In this document: positions 37,380 to 47,642 of the stretch, piece after piece
Layout of the letters: the number at the start of each line of letters is the position of its first letter
Position numbering within the stretch: the stretch's first letter is position 1
Assembly (NCBI RefSeq): GCF_010111755.1
Contig: NC_088959.1
Location: forward strand, 744,001 to 808,000
Direction of reading: 5' to 3'
Source of the DNA: Nakaseomyces glabratus
Taxonomy: Eukaryota > Ascomycota > Saccharomycetes > Saccharomycetales > Saccharomycetaceae
DNA: 64,000 nucleotides
Notes under the pieces: generated by a model
What the model saw: the letters and a program-made list of their open reading frames with translations, nothing else
What the model was told of the DNA's origin: nothing
Databases searched by the model: none
Program-made: the position numbers and the translations under genes

Positions 37380-38264
37380 CTAGTCTTTAAAAAGAACTTC
37401 GTTAGATAATGGGTCTGCGGCAAGAACTGCTTCTCTCTTCTTGATCTTTCTTTCAACAGCAGCATCAGCTCTACTCTTAGCCTCGTTGGCAGCCTGTTGC
37501 TTCATTTGTGCTCTGACAGCATTTGGTGAAACATATTGCTTGTTCTCGTAGATCTTTGGACCACCAAATGCACCTTCAAGTACAAGGATGACAGTCATGA
37601 CAAATCTTGGGCCGATTTCCACAAGGGAGATATCATTATCTTCTTCACCTTCTTCATACTCGCTCTTGTTTCTGGCGCTATGGGATATTTCATAGGTTCT
37701 AACCCAGATCTTGTCATCAACAATACTGAAGGACATGACATGATCAATAAATGGTTTCCTCTTTCTGGAGGTTGGAGGAACACCAAAGTTATGTATCATC
37801 ATCTCTTTAATTAGTTGGTAATGAGGAGTTGTGTCGAATCTGTTGTCAAAAGATAGAATGGGTCTGGACCCTTTCAGACAATTACCGGTAAAGTTCAACT
37901 CATCCATTGTGTGCAGGTTTTGAACATAGAACTTGATAGTTGGTCCATTAGGTGGCTTGGACATCCACAAATAAAGATCCTGATGCTTTCTGGCCTCAAA
38001 GAACATGATATTGTTACAGTTGTAAAGTTCAGCAATCTCATTCAGTTGTTGCAGATCCTTCTTTGTATCTAGCTTTGGTTCTTTTCTGGTATGTGGTAAC
38101 AAAGAGTGTAAATCCTGAATTAAGTGGCGGTGTCTATAGTTAACACCTCTACTAGAAATCAACAGTGTACGCTGCTTGTTCATATACAGCTTACCATTAC
38201 CACCATCGGTCTTAGAGGCTTCCTTCTTGGATTTGCCTGACAATGCCTTGAATATAGATGACAT
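37380..38264 (-). CDS. BRX1: Ribosome biogenesis protein Brx1
   Basis: Brix-domain nucleolar protein required for early 60S subunit assembly (27S pre-rRNA processing), working with Ebp2. The 294 residues compare with 291 in S. cerevisiae. The Brix domain starts at about residue 30 with LLISSRGVNYRHRHLIQDL and includes MFFEARKHQDLYLWMSKPPNGPT and the LNFTGNCLKGSRPILSF block. The basic C-terminus (KSRADAAVERKIKKREAVL) is typical. It is divergent from MDM20. PAC and RRPE-like motifs upstream match the ribosome-biogenesis regulon. Confidence 0.98.
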   Translation of the reverse strand: MSSIFKALSGKSKKEASKTDGGNGKLYMNKQRTLLISSRGVNYRHRHLIQDLHSLLPHTRKEPKLDTKKDLQQLNEIAELYNCNNIMFFEARKHQDLYLWMSKPPNGPTIKFYVQNLHTMDELNFTGNCLKGSRPILSFDNRFDTTPHYQLIKEMMIHNFGVPPTSRKRKPFIDHVMSFSIVDDKIWVRTYEISHSARNKSEYEEGEEDNDISLVEIGPRFVMTVILVLEGAFGGPKIYENKQYVSPNAVRAQMKQQAANEAKSRADAAVERKIKKREAVLAADPLSNEVLFKD

Positions 38265-38378
38265 TCTTATTGTTGTTGTTCCTGCTGTGATAATATCAAT
38301 TGGAGAAATACACTAATCGAAGCAATACCACATTTTATTTATAATATGAAGAAAGTATTTTGCAGCTCATCTATCCAT

Positions 38379-38396
38379 GCTCATCGCAAATTTTCA
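38379..38396. promoter_or_regulatory. PAC + RRPE-like pair upstream of BRX1
   Basis: GCTCATCGC (38379-38387) is immediately followed by AAATTTTCA (38388-38396), which is TGAAAATTT on the BRX1 strand, one A short of the RRPE consensus TGAAAAATTT. Adjacent PAC and RRPE is the classic ribosome-biogenesis promoter layout. Confidence 0.75.
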
Positions 38397-38518
38397 CTTT
38401 TTTCAGTTTTTGGAATTTTTTTTTCACTATTTTGTGCTACATCCATTTCTAGGAAGAACTTAAGTTCAGGTCGATTGTGACAAAAAAACAAGTTGACCGC
38501 ATGAAATGGAGGTAAATA

Positions 38519-38528
38519 GCGATGAGCT
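38519..38528. promoter_or_regulatory. Second PAC motif, nearer to MDM20
   Basis: GCGATGAGCT on the + strand, a full match to GCGATGAGMT, 113 bases before the MDM20 ATG and 255 bases before BRX1. It may serve either gene. Confidence 0.65.
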
Positions 38529-38640
38529 AACTATATATTTTCCAGTAACAGCAGTGAGAGTAGCGTTACTGAGATACTATTGATTCCTGCTTCAACTGCT
38601 TTGTAAATTAAGGATTGTTGTTGGGTTATTGAAGGAAGCA

Positions 38641-40995
38641 ATGTCAGACAAAATAGAAGAAGAAGTGCTAGAATTGATTAGAAGGTCAAATTTCAAACAA
38701 TGCTATGATTATGTTGGTAAGTTGAGGAAACAGTATCCAAATTCTGCTTTCCTATTAGCGTTAGAATTATATGTTAAGTATAGGCATACTCCTCAAAAAT
38801 TTGATCGAACTTTGCTAGACACAATTCAAACCTCTGAAACACATGCGCTATCATTTCTATACAAATTTTATGTTGAATTGCTATGTTATGATAAAGCCCT
38901 TGGTGTTTATGAGATTGCAGCAACAAAATACCCTAGCTATGAGACTTCTTATATGTGGTTTAGTAAAGCAGTGGAAGTTAACGATTACAAGGCAATGGCT
39001 AGAGCTAGTCTGCAAATGGCAAAATACAACTCTAACTCTAATGACACCAAATTGGAGTGCAGAGACTATCTGATTTGGCACGCCATCTCCGTTGTGGCAT
39101 TATTCAGATGGAAAAGAAGCTCAGTATCAGAGACAGAGTCGAAAGTCCTGCCTCAATTATGCTATAAAAATATGCTTAGTCTGAAACCTTTCAAAAGTGT
39201 ACAGGAATTAATTATATTCTGTGAAGTATGTGAGACCTTATTTGATAATAAGTCTAAAGAAATTGTTGACCAAATTTTGCCAAAACTAGATTATACTGCA
39301 GATCTGTACTTGAAGAATTTTTTTGTAAGAAACATTGACAGCCTTGAGCCTCAGGAACGTTATAATTCCTGTATCAAGATCTTGGCCAATTACGATGATT
39401 TTTCAGTGATAGAATGTTTGTTAAGAGCTGGTATGGACTTAAATATTGACAAAAATACTGTTCTGGATAAACTCAAGAGTATGATAGGGGATTCTCGCAA
39501 CTTTAGAGTAGCAAATTTAAAGGCTGATGTCATTTTTAATGGCAGAGTACAGGAGCACGCATTAAAATTTTACATTGATAAATTCTACAATAAGCCATGC
39601 TGCCATATAGACCTTAATAATTACTCAGATTTTATTGATTTTAAACAACTGAGGCAATTCTTTATGGATATAGACAGTGAAGACTTGTTTTACGAATACA
39701 ATAAACTCATGTTATTCAAAGATTGTTCTGTAGAGCAATCCATTTCTATATTCAAAAAACATCAGAATGAAATAATTGTTAAATCTAAGACTAACATATC
39801 TAAAAATTCTGAGTTTATAATGAATATTATTAGGGCCAATGTTATAGAGAAGAAAGAGATGGAGATTTCTGATGTGCTGTTTGGAATAACAATTCTTGAA
39901 AACTATCAATCCCAAGATCTCTACAACTTTGAGACTAGATTATGGCTGGTAGTTTTTTATCTTTACTTAGGTATTGTACCGTTAGCATATTCCCATTTCA
40001 AGGAACTCAATGTTAAAAACGTTCAAGTAGATTCAGTAGAGTATGTGATGTATTCCAGGTTTTCAACAATGTTCCCAAATAAACAGCATGATTATCTCAA
40101 GAATATCTTCGACTGCCCAACGAATATCTACGAGAATTCACTTAAAAGACTCCCAGCACTTCTAAGAGTTAGCTTCGAAAGAAAAGCATATAGTAAAATT
40201 CTTGGGATGATTGAGTTTTACAGAAAATTAGAGGTATCAACCAATAGATGGATGCGTAGTATTGAAAAGAGTAAGTTGACTAGGTTGAATAATGAAAAGC
40301 GTAATTCAGGAATGACAGAATTACTTGTTCTCTGGGAAAGCCTGCAACATATTAATGAGCCTGGTTTGTCCGATAATAGAGATAAGAGTCTATTCCATCC
40401 ATACCTTGATCTTAGATCATGTCCAGCAGTTCTGCGACAACTACATATTGACGAAACTTGGCTATATGCAAATATTTCACAGGAATTTATGATCGAAGCA
40501 GTTTCATCTAGGGCAATTGAGCCAATAGTGAAGGAGATGTTGTCGAATTACGATATTATAGAAAAGGTCAGCGCTAGTGAAACCATGACTGTCACCGAAA
40601 GGCAATCCTTCGAATTGATACACGATGTATATGCTAATGATGGCTCCAATGTGCTATCTATATTGGACAAGATTGATTTAGCTGAAACTAAAAGTATTGG
40701 ATGGCTTCAAATTCATTCATATTTGCAACAACTAACAGTGCTAAAAACTTTAGATAATATGAAAAAACTAAAAGACAAGGTTGTGAAACAACAGATCAAA
40801 TCTAAGCTCTCATATGTCAGAGGAAACTGTGATGAGATATTCGATGTAATGATTAGGGACATAAAGAAAGGAGCTGGGCAATTGAAATCTGGTGGTTATA
40901 AAGACATTGTAGATAGCTTAGGATTTAACGATTTGGATGAAAAGATTCTAGTTGATTCCATTAACACTGTTAGAAAAGTGACTAGGAATTTGTAG
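38641..40995 (+). CDS. MDM20: NatB N-terminal acetyltransferase auxiliary subunit Mdm20
   Basis: Non-catalytic subunit of NatB. With Nat3 it acetylates N-termini beginning Met-Glu, Met-Asp or Met-Asn, including actin and tropomyosin, and is needed for mitochondrial inheritance and actin cables. The 784 residues compare with 796 in S. cerevisiae. The sequence is alpha-helical throughout with TPR-like repeats (for example SFLYKFYVELLCYDKALGVY). The frame extends upstream to a TTG at 38629, but the ATG at 38641 (MSDKIEEEVLELIRRSNF) is the natural start. Position between BRX1 and YOL075C fits YOL076W. Confidence 0.95.
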   Translation: MSDKIEEEVLELIRRSNFKQCYDYVGKLRKQYPNSAFLLALELYVKYRHTPQKFDRTLLDTIQTSETHALSFLYKFYVELLCYDKALGVYEIAATKYPSYETSYMWFSKAVEVNDYKAMARASLQMAKYNSNSNDTKLECRDYLIWHAISVVALFRWKRSSVSETESKVLPQLCYKNMLSLKPFKSVQELIIFCEVCETLFDNKSKEIVDQILPKLDYTADLYLKNFFVRNIDSLEPQERYNSCIKILANYDDFSVIECLLRAGMDLNIDKNTVLDKLKSMIGDSRNFRVANLKADVIFNGRVQEHALKFYIDKFYNKPCCHIDLNNYSDFIDFKQLRQFFMDIDSEDLFYEYNKLMLFKDCSVEQSISIFKKHQNEIIVKSKTNISKNSEFIMNIIRANVIEKKEMEISDVLFGITILENYQSQDLYNFETRLWLVVFYLYLGIVPLAYSHFKELNVKNVQVDSVEYVMYSRFSTMFPNKQHDYLKNIFDCPTNIYENSLKRLPALLRVSFERKAYSKILGMIEFYRKLEVSTNRWMRSIEKSKLTRLNNEKRNSGMTELLVLWESLQHINEPGLSDNRDKSLFHPYLDLRSCPAVLRQLHIDETWLYANISQEFMIEAVSSRAIEPIVKEMLSNYDIIEKVSASETMTVTERQSFELIHDVYANDGSNVLSILDKIDLAETKSIGWLQIHSYLQQLTVLKTLDNMKKLKDKVVKQQIKSKLSYVRGNCDEIFDVMIRDIKKGAGQLKSGGYKDIVDSLGFNDLDEKILVDSINTVRKVTRNL

Positions 40996-41086
40996 TTATT
41001 TGTACTTCCGATACACAGATCTTATAAGTTTACATAAATTAATCCATTAGTGATTACTTATTTAGACAGTTATGTATCATCTCTAT

Positions 41087-44000
41087 TTACCATTTCAGCC
41101 ATTCAAGTTTTGCTTTCAGCATCAAATAAGCTAGGAGTCTGTAGCAGAATGTGACGCATATTACAACACCCAAGAAATTCTTTGTGTTTCTATGAAGTCC
41201 ATAAGCATCTAACACATCCCTACCAGTTTTTAACACGCAGGAACCATCAGCATTTTGTGGACCATCCTTACAAGTGAAATTTAAATTGTCTGGGAAAGCA
41301 AAATTAATGACAATAATAGAAGTGTACCATACAGGATTGATGTAATTAATACCTTTCAAAACTCGAGACATGTGTAGTGACATCAATCCTGACAATTGAG
41401 TTCCTATGGATAGAATAACTGAAATACAGTTGACAACGAAACCTGGCCTTTTAAATAATGTATTGGTCATTATTCCTAGAGCTTCACCACATGAAACAAT
41501 CATTAGTGCACAATAGACATTGGCAAAAAAGTTTCCAGCAGTTCTAGGCATGCCACATCCAAACACCGTCAAGGCAGAATACACTATTGCAGCGATTGTT
41601 GTTAAAGGTAACTCGAGTGTCATGTAAGCCAAGTAAAAAGGTGCGACTCCATACACTCCATCTTTGAATTCCTCATAAAAATAATCTCTTTCAGGTGGAT
41701 AAACAGCCAAGTTAGCAAGCATACCAACAAAGTATAAGGAGGTAGATTCTTGGGCTAACCCAAGTCGGTTGGATATACTCGTGTAATTGTGTTTTAATGG
41801 CGCAAAATATAATGCAAAAATACCACCTAAACCTGGAACTTGAGCAATACGTGCCATTAATGAATCAAAATTCCGGATTGTCGTTGTATATTGTCTTCTT
41901 AGGTTTACCATATAAGCCAATTTTAGGCCAGCGGGTTTGGAGAAGTATTGTCCATATTCATCTTCAAAAGTTTCCAGAGTATGTTCCTCTTCAGTTACGA
42001 TTGACTTTTCAGCAGACAATCGTAATCTTTCTGCTCTCCAAGTTGACAAGATATTTTCTACTCTGGTCTTAGAGTGTATTTCATTTTGTTCATTTTGAGT
42101 GTTGACAGAGATCAGATCTAAAAAGAAATCTGCGATATTAGTAAATGATGGGCATTTATATCCCATTAAATCAAAATGTTTTATCATTTCCTCTGGTGAT
42201 CCATTAAAGGCAGTCCGGCCTGATTTTGCGAGCAGTAATATATTCCCAAATTTCATAAATAACTCAGATCTTGGCTGATGTATGGTTAGTATAACCGTCT
42301 TATTATGCTCGGAGCATAAATTTTCTAGAATTTCTAAAATTGTCGATGAGGTAAAACTATCTAAACCGGAGGTTGGTTCATCAAGAAGAAGAATAGGACG
42401 GTCGCTTAATAATTGAATGCCCATGCTAACTCTACGCTTTTCCCCACCACTAATACCTTTTATAAACTCATTGCCAATGATTGTGTTTTCACAATGTTTT
42501 AATCCTAAAATCGCAATTAGTGAGTCAGTTCTACTTCTCTTATCATCCTTGCTCAAATGTTTCAATCGTAAAGCAGCAGCAAAATCGAACGTCTCTCTGA
42601 CAGTTAGCATTGCCAATAAATGGTCATCATCTTGTGAAACATAGGAACACAGATGTTTGAACATATCTTGGGATATAGGCGTGTCATTTAATTTTATTGT
42701 TCCGGCAGTGTTGAACTTTACAAGCAAAGAGGATTCGAGTCTACCTGAAATTAGGTTTAAAAAGGAAGATTTACCTGAACCTGAGGGACCCATTATCGCA
42801 TTGATCATTCCTGGCTTAAATACAGCGCTTACATTTTGTAAAATTTTCTTGTTTTCGTATTCAAAAATTTTGTGATTCTTCCGATTGTAAAGCTTTGTAT
42901 ATTTTACTTCTAAATCAACATCTTGTGCTACAACAGTTATATGAGCCAGTTTATTTGTCATATCATCTCTTTGATTTGTTGAGATTGAGTCATCGGTATC
43001 TTTGATGTCGCTTTCTTCAGTTAAGTTAGAGGCATCATCCTTAATATCTGACTTTTTATGCTTCTTTTTATTTACTTCATTTTGCAAAGTAATGTCAACT
43101 TTGTTCCATGTCAAAATAATTATACTGAGCATAAAGAATCCAACAAACCAACAAAATAGAATCCACATTGGTAATGTCCTCCAATGAAGTGGAAAACCAT
43201 ATTGTCTTACGACTTGATTACCTTGGCACTCAAAACCTTCTCCACCATTACAATATGAGTCAGAAAATGTATTTGACAATAATGAACCAAAACCATACCA
43301 TGTAAAGGCAATGTATTTCGTCCATCTAACATACACCGGCATCAATTTTGCATTGACAAAGAATCCACAACTCATAGAAAATAGAGTAAAACTCAAATTT
43401 CCAACAAGTGAAGCCTTAGCAAAATCTCTAGATACAGCAACAGAAACCATAGCAAGAGCAGAACAGATTAGTTGTGCTAAGAGATTCACGGCGTATTGAA
43501 AAAAGAATTTGCTAGCATTCTTCTCAAGTCCAAACATGAAATAGGTAATACTTGTATACAAAATGGTCATTAAGATGTCATCAGTTATGAACAAAGCTAA
43601 CTTTCTGGCCACAATGAATGCAATACCAGATACAGCACCTTCTGCACGTTCTCTATCAAATAAGGCAATATCTTGTTCACACAACCGGTAAGTATCAAAA
43701 AGAAGATAAAGGTAAGATTGTAATATGACAGAAGCATAAAGACAAGATATTAAAGTACGCAAACCTCCAATATTAGAAGTATCAGGTTTGAAGTATATCC
43801 ATCCAACTATTGCACCCATCACCACGGGTTCTGCAAAAGTAGCAATTAGAGTATTAGTATCATTAAAATTTAGTTTATAGTTTCTTCTGGTTAGCACGCT
43901 AACTTGCTTCCAAAACGGTAATCGTCCAGTCATACTTTTCAACTGAATCTCGTATTTATGGTTGATAGGCTTATATGATAAAGTTTTCTCTTCATATTTC

Positions 44001-44944
44001 CTCCAATGCGATACTAACATTTCAAGTCTCTCCGATGTAATTGCTAAGCTATCTTCAGTTCTTCCATCAACTGAAGATAAATCTATAAAATAATCGGCAG
44101 GGTTTACAAGATCAGGAACATCGTAACTAATTGACTTGAAATACGGTATCAATTCATTCATTTGATTACAAAAAACAACGTTACCTTTTGAAAGGATACA
44201 GACATAATCAAATAGAAATAAAATATCTGATCTAGGTTGATGGATAGATAGAATAAAAGTGCGGCCATCTTCCTTTGCTAGCTTCTTGAGTGTCTTTACA
44301 ACCAAATATGCTGAATATGCATCTAACCCGGTGGTTGGCTCATCCAGAAACATTACTGAAGGATTAGAGACCATCTGGGTACCCATACTTAGTCGTCTTT
44401 TCTCACCTCCTGAAAGTCCTCTATGCGAATTGTCACCAACTAACGTATCAGCACAGTCTTTTAATCCTAATTCATCTATAAGTTGGTTCACAATCAGAGT
44501 CTTCTCAACTTTGGATGCGTCTAGTTTCAAGTCTGCTGCATACATAAGTGTTTCACGGCATGTTAACCTAGAACATAGAACATCTTGTTGAGGAACATAT
44601 GCCAGAGTAACATTTTCTTTGTAAGTAGCATTTAAATCAAAACTAGCCTCACTACTAGAATCATCGACGTTATTTTTATCCGCTTCCAAAATGTAGGATA
44701 TCTCACCTGAATGTGTCAAACCAGAACTAATCTTAGATGCCAACACATTTAATAATGTAGTTTTACCTGACCCAGATCCACCCATTATAGCCATCACAGA
44801 CCCGCTCGGTAGGTCCAGTGAAAGGGGGTGTACCAATACAGAATCAGTCTTTGAAGCTGTAATGCTCAAATCACGTACATGTAGTCCTACCCGTGGTATT
44901 TTGGAGAAAGATAGTTTATTTTCTACCAGATCCTGTTGTTCCAT
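41087..44944 (-). CDS. Full-length ABCG-type ABC transporter (YOL075C family)
   Basis: A 1285-residue transporter with two repeats of nucleotide-binding domain then membrane domain (reverse order, ABCG/white type). NBD1: Walker A GGSGSGKTT at residues 55-63, signature LSGGEKRRLSMG and Walker B VMFLDEPTTGLD. NBD2: Walker A GPSGSGKSS, signature ISGGEKRRVSMG and Walker B ILLLDEPTSGLD. Each is followed by a cluster of about six hydrophobic helices. S. cerevisiae YOL075C (1294 residues) has the same layout and neighbours; it lacks a standard name and its substrate is unknown. Both ATPase sites look catalytically complete. The ATG follows directly on the family N-terminus. Confidence 0.95.
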   Translation of the reverse strand: MEQQDLVENKLSFSKIPRVGLHVRDLSITASKTDSVLVHPLSLDLPSGSVMAIMGGSGSGKTTLLNVLASKISSGLTHSGEISYILEADKNNVDDSSSEASFDLNATYKENVTLAYVPQQDVLCSRLTCRETLMYAADLKLDASKVEKTLIVNQLIDELGLKDCADTLVGDNSHRGLSGGEKRRLSMGTQMVSNPSVMFLDEPTTGLDAYSAYLVVKTLKKLAKEDGRTFILSIHQPRSDILFLFDYVCILSKGNVVFCNQMNELIPYFKSISYDVPDLVNPADYFIDLSSVDGRTEDSLAITSERLEMLVSHWRKYEEKTLSYKPINHKYEIQLKSMTGRLPFWKQVSVLTRRNYKLNFNDTNTLIATFAEPVVMGAIVGWIYFKPDTSNIGGLRTLISCLYASVILQSYLYLLFDTYRLCEQDIALFDRERAEGAVSGIAFIVARKLALFITDDILMTILYTSITYFMFGLEKNASKFFFQYAVNLLAQLICSALAMVSVAVSRDFAKASLVGNLSFTLFSMSCGFFVNAKLMPVYVRWTKYIAFTWYGFGSLLSNTFSDSYCNGGEGFECQGNQVVRQYGFPLHWRTLPMWILFCWFVGFFMLSIIILTWNKVDITLQNEVNKKKHKKSDIKDDASNLTEESDIKDTDDSISTNQRDDMTNKLAHITVVAQDVDLEVKYTKLYNRKNHKIFEYENKKILQNVSAVFKPGMINAIMGPSGSGKSSFLNLISGRLESSLLVKFNTAGTIKLNDTPISQDMFKHLCSYVSQDDDHLLAMLTVRETFDFAAALRLKHLSKDDKRSRTDSLIAILGLKHCENTIIGNEFIKGISGGEKRRVSMGIQLLSDRPILLLDEPTSGLDSFTSSTILEILENLCSEHNKTVILTIHQPRSELFMKFGNILLLAKSGRTAFNGSPEEMIKHFDLMGYKCPSFTNIADFFLDLISVNTQNEQNEIHSKTRVENILSTWRAERLRLSAEKSIVTEEEHTLETFEDEYGQYFSKPAGLKLAYMVNLRRQYTTTIRNFDSLMARIAQVPGLGGIFALYFAPLKHNYTSISNRLGLAQESTSLYFVGMLANLAVYPPERDYFYEEFKDGVYGVAPFYLAYMTLELPLTTIAAIVYSALTVFGCGMPRTAGNFFANVYCALMIVSCGEALGIMTNTLFKRPGFVVNCISVILSIGTQLSGLMSLHMSRVLKGINYINPVWYTSIIVINFAFPDNLNFTCKDGPQNADGSCVLKTGRDVLDAYGLHRNTKNFLGVVICVTFCYRLLAYLMLKAKLEWLKW

Positions 44945-45505
44945 TTATTACACTATTATATTTTTATGTTCTGTCGAAATGGTCATCAATTTCTTTCAAT
45001 CGAATTTTTTAATTTCTTCCTATATTTGCCTTTAACACGTTCCAAATGTAGTATACTGTACTACCTTGATAGATTATTATGGTAATTATTACTTCTTATC
45101 AGGGTTTGATTCAGCTATCTTTTTTGATTGCTATATCAGCTAATATATCTTAAAGTGATAGCCTAACAAAAAGCAAAAACCCTTAATTTCCATTATTGGC
45201 TCATATGGTATATTATAAATCTTGGTATAGACCTTATTAACCTACTTTGATGCATTGGTAAGCCACACTCGTTGCTGGCAAAGTTTTCACTTTTTGCGAA
45301 ATGGAAGTCATATCATAGACATTTTGCTATTTAAACGACTTCGTTCAAATGATTTACGAAACTCAAAGTTATTCACATTTATATACAGTATATCAAAAGC
45401 CTATGAGTATTATTTAATTGATTGCGATCATGTCGTCAAATTAGGAATGAAATCATTGCAAATCTCTATTAGTATTAGCGCACCAGCATACACATAAAAC
45501 TCACT
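44945..45505. other. Intergenic region YOL075C homologue-SMD1
   Basis: 561 bases, AT-rich: the transporter promoter plus the SMD1 3' flank. An 80-codon frame at 45255-45497 lacks an ATG start and known similarity. No gene called. Confidence 0.55.
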
Positions 45506-45907
45506 CTAACCTCTTAACCTTTTCGTCATATTCGAGCTTGACCTCCTCCTTCTCTTCCTATTGCCTCCAAGATCAGCCAATTTACCTGATCTTGTTAGCC
45601 CATTAACTTCGTTGGCATTCACCAGTATGCTATCAAGGTCTAGAGAATCTGGGAGTATAACTTGCCTGATAAAGCATTCTTTAACATTGATGTTCTTTAG
45701 ATGAGATGTCGATATAGGTTGAGGAGTAACTTCTGAATAAACAGAATCACTGTTATAGTACCTATCTAATGTTGCATCTCGTAAATTGACATTACTATGC
45801 GGTGACACAGAGATTACCATCCCATACACTGTAGACCCGTTCTGTAGCTCTAAAGTAACGTATTGATTCTGTAACTTTCGCAGAAAATTCGTAAGTTTCA
45901 AGGGCAT
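45506..45907 (-). CDS. SMD1: Small nuclear ribonucleoprotein Sm D1
   Basis: Core Sm-fold protein of the spliceosomal snRNPs, a member of the heptameric ring on U1, U2, U4 and U5 snRNA. The 133 residues (146 in S. cerevisiae) begin MPLKLTNFLRKLQNQYVTLELQNG, the Sm1 motif. Sm2 lies in RQVILPDSLDLDSILVN, very close to the S. cerevisiae sequence. The C-terminus is basic (KRRRRSSSNMTKRLRG). The frame extends upstream to a TTG at 45934, but the ATG at 45905-45907 is the family start. In S. cerevisiae SMD1 is YGR074W on chromosome VII, so its place between the YOL075C and YOL072W homologues is a local difference in gene order. Confidence 0.95.
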   Translation of the reverse strand: MPLKLTNFLRKLQNQYVTLELQNGSTVYGMVISVSPHSNVNLRDATLDRYYNSDSVYSEVTPQPISTSHLKNINVKECFIRQVILPDSLDLDSILVNANEVNGLTRSGKLADLGGNRKRRRRSSSNMTKRLRG

Positions 45908-46238
45908 TGTGTAAATATTATGACTTAAATTCAATTATCTGTAATTATATGAGAAATAAACAGTATTTGCTTGTCTTGCACATGATGTTATCTCCTCTCC
46001 CATTCTTGTATACTGCTCTTTTCATTGACAAGACATGAAGTGATTTTTTATTTGCAAAAAAATGTGAAACTGTATTGGGTCAATGGCTAAAGAACAATAG
46101 AAAGAAAGATTCACAGATACATTGCAAGTAACTATTAAGACATAAGGAAATTGAGTTAAATATCTAAGTCTATTGGTAATCTGGATACAGTTTTCGAGAA
46201 CTTAAGTGAAAAGCGGCCATAAACCTAGTTGATCGGCA
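45908..46238. promoter_or_regulatory. Divergent SMD1/THP1 promoter
   Basis: 331 bases between divergent starts. AT-rich, with no motif I recognise with confidence. Confidence 0.5.
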
Positions 46239-47642
46239 ATGGTGAATGGTTACAGTCTCCTTGATTTAGTTCGAGATATTGGAAATGGTCATTTGGGCGT
46301 GTTGTCTATTAACATAGAGAAAAATGGTGTTAGAATTGCTGCATTACAGAATGATTTACAGGGGCAGGATGATAAAATGATTGATAGACTAGTAGATGGC
46401 AGTAAGATAATTATGCCGGGCCAGGATCCAACTAGGCGATGGACAAGGCTTAATATCATGGTTGTTTCATTTTTAAAATTTTGTCGAGATGTAGACCCAT
46501 GGTCTTTATGGACCAGCAGTGATTTGATATTCGAACATTACTCTAATCTTAACAACGCCCTATTGGATGATTCTTATCCGGTAGATGCCTTAACAGAGTT
46601 ATTTTTATCTGAGACAGAATACGTTACTAAGCTAGCAATAAAATTGGATGCAAATAATTTAGACCTTGGTACTAAACAAAGTCTATTTCTCTCGTATATT
46701 TCATCCATTATATCCAAGTTATTCAATAGTATAAAGCCACCTAGAGATGGTGCGAACTCTACTATTCCAAATAAACAGTTGATATTGCTCAACATCATTA
46801 ATAAACTGAACAATATTTATTTCAGAATTAATTCCCCTCAATTGTGTTCCAATATATTCAAGAATTTCAAGCCTAAGAGTATGTTTGAAAGTTTCAAACG
46901 TTATCCAATTCATGAGCAAATTGAGTTTCGGTATCTTTTAGGTAGGTATTATGTGATAAACTTCAGAATGACAAATGCTTTTGTTCAATTGGATACAGCT
47001 TTTAGAATGTTGTGTCAATACATGGAACAGTGCCCTCATACCGCTACTAGAGAAATATTGCAAAGAAACCTAAAACGAATACTAAAATATCTTATCCCAG
47101 TTGGGATTACTATAGGTAAAAAACCCCATTTTCAAGCAGTTCGGGGTATTGACCTCGATTTGGCAAAAAGTTATATCGAATTATCGAGAAATGTAAATTC
47201 CGGGAATTTCAAACAAGTGAATATTTGGCTAGCAAGTAATGAGGATGAGTTGAAATCACAGAATCTTTTACTACCACTGTTACAGAAACTTCCTATATTG
47301 GTATTTAGGAATCTATTCAGAAAGGTCGTTATTGAATATGTTCTATCAGCACAAAACAATAAAATATCCTACGACTTACTGATGCGTGCATTGCAAGTTT
47401 CTATAGGTTCAGATCAATTGGCTTTACCGCCAATGTTTAAAGTGATTCATAGACCGGAGGATGTGGAAAATATACTTGTTACATTAATTAATCTGGGATT
47501 TCTGAGAGGTAACTGCTTTCCAGCATTGCGATTGTGTGTGGTCAAAAAGACGACAGATATTAACGATATATTTCCGGAAATGACAGAGAGAATTGTAAAA
47601 ATGTTTCCACTAAATAATGAAGATAACTGGTTTGATATCTAA
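46239..47642 (+). CDS. THP1: TREX-2 mRNA-export subunit Thp1
   Basis: Nuclear-pore-associated PCI-domain protein. With Sac3, Sus1, Cdc31 and Sem1 it forms TREX-2, which couples SAGA-driven transcription to mRNA export. The 467 residues compare with 455 in S. cerevisiae (YOL072W). The helical N-terminal half contains an aromatic and leucine pattern. The PCI-type winged-helix region lies at about 350-450 and includes VVIEYVLSAQNNKISYDLLMRALQVS and LINLGFLRGNCFP. The position before SDH5 matches S. cerevisiae. The start is at the first ATG of the frame. Confidence 0.92.
   Translation: MVNGYSLLDLVRDIGNGHLGVLSINIEKNGVRIAALQNDLQGQDDKMIDRLVDGSKIIMPGQDPTRRWTRLNIMVVSFLKFCRDVDPWSLWTSSDLIFEHYSNLNNALLDDSYPVDALTELFLSETEYVTKLAIKLDANNLDLGTKQSLFLSYISSIISKLFNSIKPPRDGANSTIPNKQLILLNIINKLNNIYFRINSPQLCSNIFKNFKPKSMFESFKRYPIHEQIEFRYLLGRYYVINFRMTNAFVQLDTAFRMLCQYMEQCPHTATREILQRNLKRILKYLIPVGITIGKKPHFQAVRGIDLDLAKSYIELSRNVNSGNFKQVNIWLASNEDELKSQNLLLPLLQKLPILVFRNLFRKVVIEYVLSAQNNKISYDLLMRALQVSIGSDQLALPPMFKVIHRPEDVENILVTLINLGFLRGNCFPALRLCVVKKTTDINDIFPEMTERIVKMFPLNNEDNWFDI

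Larger units (their letters stand above)
38265..38640. promoter_or_regulatory. Divergent BRX1/MDM20 promoter
   Basis: 376 bases between starts, with a PAC motif plus RRPE-like element near BRX1 and a second PAC motif nearer to MDM20. Confidence 0.65.
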
